Below, piece by piece: positions 5,484 to 9,231 of a stretch of 9,231 nt of DNA. Made by a program: the position numbers and the translations under genes. Positions within the stretch are counted from its first letter, which is position 1. Each line of letters starts with the position of its first letter. The DNA comes from an uncultured Flavobacterium sp. (GTDB taxonomy: Bacteria > Bacteroidota > Bacteroidia > Flavobacteriales > Flavobacteriaceae). The DNA is taken from NCBI RefSeq assembly GCF_937876455.1, contig NZ_CALFIG010000202.1, forward strand, positions 1 to 9,231, in the 5' to 3' direction. The notes under the pieces were generated by a model that saw nothing but the letters and a program-made list of their open reading frames with translations, was not told the origin of the DNA and ran no database searches.

Positions 5484-6932
5484 ATGAACAACAACACCAT
5501 TTACGAAAAAGAACTCGCTTTTCAAGCAGACAGAAGAAAAGCATGCGTGGAATTTGTTAGAATCATAAGTGATTTATGGTATGACAAATCCATCGAATTA
5601 GTATTATTTAGAAATCAATTAATTGATAGAAATGTAAGCGATATCATTAACTTACACGAATATGCAGTTGCTTTTGTTGAAAAACCAATTAATATTTTTG
5701 ATTCGGTTGAAATTGCTAGAGCAATTGAAAACCTGGATTTACCACCATCACGAATTGATATTGGAAAACTTACTTACGAATATCATTTGGAAGACAATAA
5801 ATACAATGATGCTAGAGCTTTTGTAATTGACAAATTAAAAAATGCAAAAAACACATCTGAAATAAAACCAAAAGATATAGTTTTATATGGCTTTGGCCGA
5901 ATTGGTCGTTTACTAGCTCGTGAAATGATGAGTAAAATTGGTAAAGGTCAGCAATTGCGTTTACGTGCCATTGTTACTCGTGATAAAAATGATGCCGTGT
6001 TATTAGAAAAACGCGCTTCATTACTACGTTACGATTCTGTTCATGGAGATTTTGAAGGTTCTGTTCAAGCTGATGTTGAAAATCAAGCATTAATTATAAA
6101 CGGAACAACTGTTCACATTATTACCGCAAATACACCAGAAGAAATTGATTATACACAATATGGTATTAAAGACGCATTAGTAATTGATAATACAGGAGCA
6201 TTTACAACCGAAGAAGCTCTAAAACGTCATTTAACATCTAAAGGCGTAGAAAAAGTTTTATTAACGGCTCCTGGAAAAGGTGTGCCAAATATTGTATATG
6301 GTGTAAATCATGAAGAATACAACCCAGATGAAGTTCTTATTTATTCTGCTGCGTCATGCACAACCAATGCAATTACGCCCGTTTTAAAAGCTGTTGAAGA
6401 CACGCTTGGTGTTGTAAAAGGACATATCGAAACGATACATGCTTATACAAATGACCAAAATTTAGTTGACAACATGCATAAAAAATACCGTAGAGGTCGT
6501 TCGGCGGCATTGAACATGGTAATTACTGAGACAGGAGCGGGAAGTGCTGTAGCCAAAGCGTTACCTAGTTTAGCAGGCAAATTAACTTCAAATGCTATTC
6601 GTGTACCCGTACCAAATGGTTCTTTAGTTGTTCTAAACCTTGAAGTAGGCAAAACAACATCGCGCGAAGAAGTTGACGCAATTATGAAAAAATATGCTTT
6701 AGAAGGCGAATTAGTAGAACAAATTAAATATTCATTGAATAATGAGTTAGTTTCATCAGATATCGTTGGTACCGCACAACCTTCAATTTATGACAGCAAT
6801 GCTACGTTAGTTTCTACTGATGGGAAAAATATTGTGCTATATATTTGGTATGATAATGAATATGGCTATAGCCATCAAGTAATTCGTTTAGCAAAGTATA
6901 TTGCTAAAGTGAGAAGATTTACTTATTATTAA
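5484..6932 (+). CDS. gap: Glyceraldehyde-3-phosphate dehydrogenase with N-terminal extension
   Basis: Catalyses the reversible oxidation and phosphorylation of glyceraldehyde 3-phosphate in central carbon metabolism. At 482 aa it is well above the ~335 aa of ordinary GAPDH, because the Rossmann fold only begins at IVLYGFGRIGR (132-142). The preceding ~130 residues are charged and probably helical, with no domain I recognise. Catalytic Cys292 sits in SAASCTTNAITPV and the paired His319 in TIHAYTNDQN. RRGRSAALNMVITETGAG (336-353), NAIRVPVPNGS (370-380) and WYDNEYGYSHQV (455-466) are standard landmarks. The aspartate that usually ends strand beta-2 (AIND) appears replaced by Thr165 (RAIVTRD), so NADP or dual use is possible. 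I believe this long form is widespread in Flavobacteriia. It has its own promoter and terminator and so is probably monocistronic. A second, short-form gap gene may exist elsewhere. Confidence 0.95.
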   Translation: MNNNTIYEKELAFQADRRKACVEFVRIISDLWYDKSIELVLFRNQLIDRNVSDIINLHEYAVAFVEKPINIFDSVEIARAIENLDLPPSRIDIGKLTYEYHLEDNKYNDARAFVIDKLKNAKNTSEIKPKDIVLYGFGRIGRLLAREMMSKIGKGQQLRLRAIVTRDKNDAVLLEKRASLLRYDSVHGDFEGSVQADVENQALIINGTTVHIITANTPEEIDYTQYGIKDALVIDNTGAFTTEEALKRHLTSKGVEKVLLTAPGKGVPNIVYGVNHEEYNPDEVLIYSAASCTTNAITPVLKAVEDTLGVVKGHIETIHAYTNDQNLVDNMHKKYRRGRSAALNMVITETGAGSAVAKALPSLAGKLTSNAIRVPVPNGSLVVLNLEVGKTTSREEVDAIMKKYALEGELVEQIKYSLNNELVSSDIVGTAQPSIYDSNATLVSTDGKNIVLYIWYDNEYGYSHQVIRLAKYIAKVRRFTYY

Positions 6933-6950
6933 TAGTTAAATAGATAAATA

Positions 6951-6984
6951 AAAAGACCGATTCATTTGAATCGGTCTTTTTTTT
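6951..6984. terminator. Bidirectional intrinsic terminator between gap and the permease gene
   Basis: AAAAGACCGATTC (6951-6963) and GAATCGGTCTTTT (6968-6980) form a perfect 13-bp stem with an ATTT loop. On the plus strand a run of eight T closes it (6977-6984). On the minus strand TTTT followed by TATTTATC serves. The plus-strand T-run overlaps the stop codon of the convergent permease gene by two bases, so one hairpin serves both genes. Confidence 0.93.
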
Positions 6985-8425
6985 ACTTTTTATATTGTGA
7001 CCAATAATAAACCGGGATTCCAAGTAATACAATTAATAAACCTAACCCCGTACTTTTAGTGTCATAAATGAGCAACGTAATACAAATTAATGATGTTATA
7101 AAAATATATAAAGCAGGAATAATTGGGTAACCAAAAGCCTTATATGGTCGTTCTGTATGAGGCTCTTTCTTTCTTAAAATAAATATGCCATAAATGGTTA
7201 AAATATAAAACAAAAGAGAGGCAAAAGTGGAGTATGTTAATAAATCACCATACTTCCCAGACAAACATAATACCGCAGCCCAAATACATTGTACCCATAA
7301 TGCTCTTTCTGGCACATTATTTTTATTTAATTCACTAGCTTGTTTAAAAAACAAGCCATCTTTACTCATCGCATAAAACAATCGCCCACCAGCTAGTATT
7401 AATCCACTATTACATCCAAATGTTGAAATCATAATAAGGCCTGCCATTACAAAAACACCTACATTACCTAAAATAACATTAGCCGCCGCAGCCCCTACCC
7501 TGTCTTCACTTGCAAACATAATTCCTTTTTCCAACACGCCTATTCCTTCAGGCGTTCCTTGCATAGGCAACAATGCTAAATAAGCAACATTAGCTAATAA
7601 ATAAATAACTGTCACTATTAAAGTTCCTAAGAATAAACTTCTTGGTATATTTCGTTTAGGGTCTTTAATTTCCGCAGCAATAAATGTAACATTATTCCAT
7701 GCATCACTTGAGAACAAAGAATTTATTATTGTAGCACCAATTGCGCCTACTAATGCTAACCCTGATAATTCTGTGATTGTTGTAGTACCCTGCTCATTGA
7801 CTACTGTTTTAAAAGCGTCCCAAGGATGTGCAAAATTTTGCGAAAAAATATCTGTTTGAAGTCCAACGTATAATCCTAAAACAATTAAAGCAAATAAGGC
7901 AAAAAGTTTGGCAATTGTAAATAATAATTGAACTTTTTTTCCACTTTGAACCCCGTTTGTATTGATATATGTGAGTAATATAATACTAACAATTGCCATG
8001 ACTTGCTTATATGAAATACTAAAAGCATCACTAATAGTAACTAACTTTGTTTCCAATTGTGGAATAAATACGGATGTATAATTAGCAAAAGCAACGGCAA
8101 CAGCTGCAATAACACCAGTTTGAATTACCGTAAATACGGTCCAACCATAAAGAAAAGAAACTAATTTCCCATAGGCACGTTGAATGTACACGTATTGTCC
8201 ACCTGCATTAGGCATCATACCCGCTAATTCTCCATAACTTAAAGCAGCAGACATTGTTAGTAATCCTGTCAGTAACCACGTAAACAATAACCAGCCCGAA
8301 GATCCTAAATCTCTTGACATAGCTGCAGTTACAATAAAAATTCCCGAACCTATCATTGACCCAGCAACAATGCTAGTTGCATTTAGCAAATTAAGTTCTT
8401 TCTTAAACTCCTGTTGGTTTTCCAT
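6983..8425 (-). CDS. APC-superfamily amino acid permease (LAT-like)
   Basis: An inner-membrane amino acid transporter of 480 aa with about 12 hydrophobic segments, the normal size and layout for the APC superfamily. The first membrane helix carries SMIGSGIF (23-30), the broken-helix motif that binds the substrate's amino and carboxyl groups. YGELAGMMPNAGGQYVYIQRAYG (64-86) is the usual TM2-TM3 region. FSSDAWNNVTFIAAEIKDPKRNIPRSL (238-264) closely fits the L-type amino acid transporter branch, as does RPYKAFGYPIIP (426-437). The substrate cannot be read from sequence; neutral amino acids are a reasonable guess. The start is the ATG at 8425, whose N-terminus (ELNLLNATSIVAG) fits the family. The hydrolase gene upstream on the same strand ends 75 bp away, so co-transcription is possible, though a weak promoter box lies in the gap. 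Confidence 0.93.
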   Translation of the reverse strand: MENQQEFKKELNLLNATSIVAGSMIGSGIFIVTAAMSRDLGSSGWLLFTWLLTGLLTMSAALSYGELAGMMPNAGGQYVYIQRAYGKLVSFLYGWTVFTVIQTGVIAAVAVAFANYTSVFIPQLETKLVTISDAFSISYKQVMAIVSIILLTYINTNGVQSGKKVQLLFTIAKLFALFALIVLGLYVGLQTDIFSQNFAHPWDAFKTVVNEQGTTTITELSGLALVGAIGATIINSLFSSDAWNNVTFIAAEIKDPKRNIPRSLFLGTLIVTVIYLLANVAYLALLPMQGTPEGIGVLEKGIMFASEDRVGAAAANVILGNVGVFVMAGLIMISTFGCNSGLILAGGRLFYAMSKDGLFFKQASELNKNNVPERALWVQCIWAAVLCLSGKYGDLLTYSTFASLLFYILTIYGIFILRKKEPHTERPYKAFGYPIIPALYIFITSLICITLLIYDTKSTGLGLLIVLLGIPVYYWSQYKK

Positions 8426-8443
8426 ACTTACTTTATTTATGGC

Positions 8444-8451
8444 TAAATATA
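8444..8451 (-). promoter_or_regulatory. Weak candidate -7 box for the permease gene
   Basis: On the minus strand this reads TATATTTA, one base from TAnnTTTG, 18 bases before the permease ATG. No clear -33 TTG is seen at the right distance. The 75-bp gap is AT-rich, so this may be chance. Confidence 0.3.
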
Positions 8452-8500
8452 GTAATTTTTTAGATTATAAGAATTTTAAAAATAGAAGGGAAAACAAAGC

Positions 8501-9231
8501 CTAAAGCACTCTATTTATTTGTACAAAACGTTTCGCATAATAGCCTTCTTTTGTTGAAGAAATGACAATACCGCTATTTGTAGAGGAATGTATGAATTTG
8601 ATTTCATCACCATTGATTTCAGTAATCATTCCTACGTGACCTATCCCTCTTCTTGTCGTTTTAAAGAAAATTAAATCTCCTTTTTGTGCTTGAGACGGAT
8701 CTATTCGAACACCTAATGTTGCTTGATCTTGAGAAGAATGAGGCAGCTTCATTTCAATATGATTAAACATAAAAAACATAAACCCCGAACAGTCAAAACC
8801 TTTTGGATCTGTACCGCCGCTTCTGTATCTAATTCCAATATATTCTGAAGCTTTTGCAATTAAATAATTTGCCTTTTCTTCAGCTGCTGCGTCCATTGGT
8901 GGAACAGGTATATAATTTACAGGCGTACTAATTGTTAAATTTTCTGAATTAATTGGATTTGGAGCTACTATCTCAGATAATTGTTTCTTTTTAATTATTA
9001 ATACTTCTCCAGGAATTAAATTTAGTATAGTAGGATTAAGTGCGTCCAATTCTTTTACCGTTAGTCCATACTTCTTAGAAATTCCAAATTTTGTCTCTTT
9101 AGGAGCTACTAAATGTGTAGTAATTAATATTTCGCAATCCTCATATACACTTGTTTGTACTGCTACATTAGTAACAGTCTCTGGTTTAGTAGTTACAACT
9201 GGGATCTGCACATTTGGCTCAATTTGTTTTT
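8501..9231 (-). CDS. LysM and NlpC/P60 cell-wall hydrolase, 5' end off the window
   Basis: An exported peptidoglycan endopeptidase, by family. Residues are counted from the GTG at 9211, but the frame stays open to the right edge (reading KQIEPNVQIPVV), so the true start and signal peptide are probably beyond it. A LysM-like murein-binding repeat spans about 30-75 (LVAPKETKFGISKKYGLTVKELDALNP...IPGEVLIIKK); further copies may lie upstream. A proline-rich, low-complexity linker follows (about 80-108). The NlpC/P60 domain (about 112-236) has the catalytic Cys141 in GFDCSGF, His192 in GHVGM and a third polar residue His208 in FIHSS. The GGTDPKGFDCSG and KGDLIFF motifs are standard. It would cut within the stem peptide, usually next to diaminopimelate. 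It lies upstream of the permease gene on the same strand, with no convincing terminator between. Confidence 0.92.
   Translation of the reverse strand, partial: KQIEPNVQIPVVTTKPETVTNVAVQTSVYEDCEILITTHLVAPKETKFGISKKYGLTVKELDALNPTILNLIPGEVLIIKKKQLSEIVAPNPINSENLTISTPVNYIPVPPMDAAAEEKANYLIAKASEYIGIRYRSGGTDPKGFDCSGFMFFMFNHIEMKLPHSSQDQATLGVRIDPSQAQKGDLIFFKTTRRGIGHVGMITEINGDEIKFIHSSTNSGIVISSTKEGYYAKRFVQINRVL

Noticed and set aside
6443..6652. Antisense frame of 69 codons inside the GAPDH gene
   Set aside because: It is opposite the catalytic S-loop coding region and has no independent signals.
8426..8500. Terminator between the hydrolase and permease genes
   Set aside because: No stem of more than a few base pairs with a T-run was found on the minus strand, so co-transcription stays open.
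1..9231. Search for a new defence, mobile or secondary-metabolite system
   Set aside because: All genes fall into housekeeping families with ordinary spacing. No transposase, integrase, toxin-antitoxin pair, reverse transcriptase or structured non-coding RNA was seen.

Overview
The window looks like chromosomal DNA from a low-GC member of the Bacteroidota, most likely a Flavobacterium or close relative (Flavobacteriaceae). The basis is AT-rich codon use (TTA leucine, AAA lysine, GAA glutamate), lack of clear Shine-Dalgarno sites, candidate promoter -7 boxes of the TAnnTTTG type, and proteins that read like the Flavobacterium versions of their families. The assignment rests on recognition from memory, not on a database search.

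Layout, left to right. (1) An ABC-F ATPase gene runs in from off the left edge; its first ~370 bases differ in codon use and composition from the rest. (2) A short intergenic stretch of CAGT/ACTG motifs, with a 13-bp tandem repeat, runs into the GTG start of (3) a 170-aa protein that looks like an internally shrunken SAM-dependent methyltransferase. (4) A MacB/LolD-type ABC transporter ATPase follows on the same strand, without its permease. (5) It converges, with a 2-bp gap, on dapF (lysine/peptidoglycan precursor synthesis, minus strand). (6) dapF diverges from a DegP/HtrA-family periplasmic protease, which ends in a strong intrinsic terminator. (7) A 482-aa GAPDH with a ~130-residue N-terminal extension has its own promoter. 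(8) It converges on an APC-superfamily amino acid permease across a perfect 13-bp hairpin terminator. (9) Upstream of the permease, on the same strand, is a LysM + NlpC/P60 cell-wall hydrolase whose 5' end lies off the right edge.

Most of the content is core housekeeping: ribosome-associated ATPase, envelope export, diaminopimelate synthesis, envelope protein quality control, glycolysis, amino acid uptake and murein hydrolysis. I see no tRNA or rRNA gene, CRISPR array, insertion sequence, phage gene or recognisable defence system, and no convincing new multi-gene system. The points most worth checking are the mosaic left end of the ABC-F gene, the eroded methyltransferase with its repeat-borne start codon, and the extended GAPDH with a changed cofactor-site residue.
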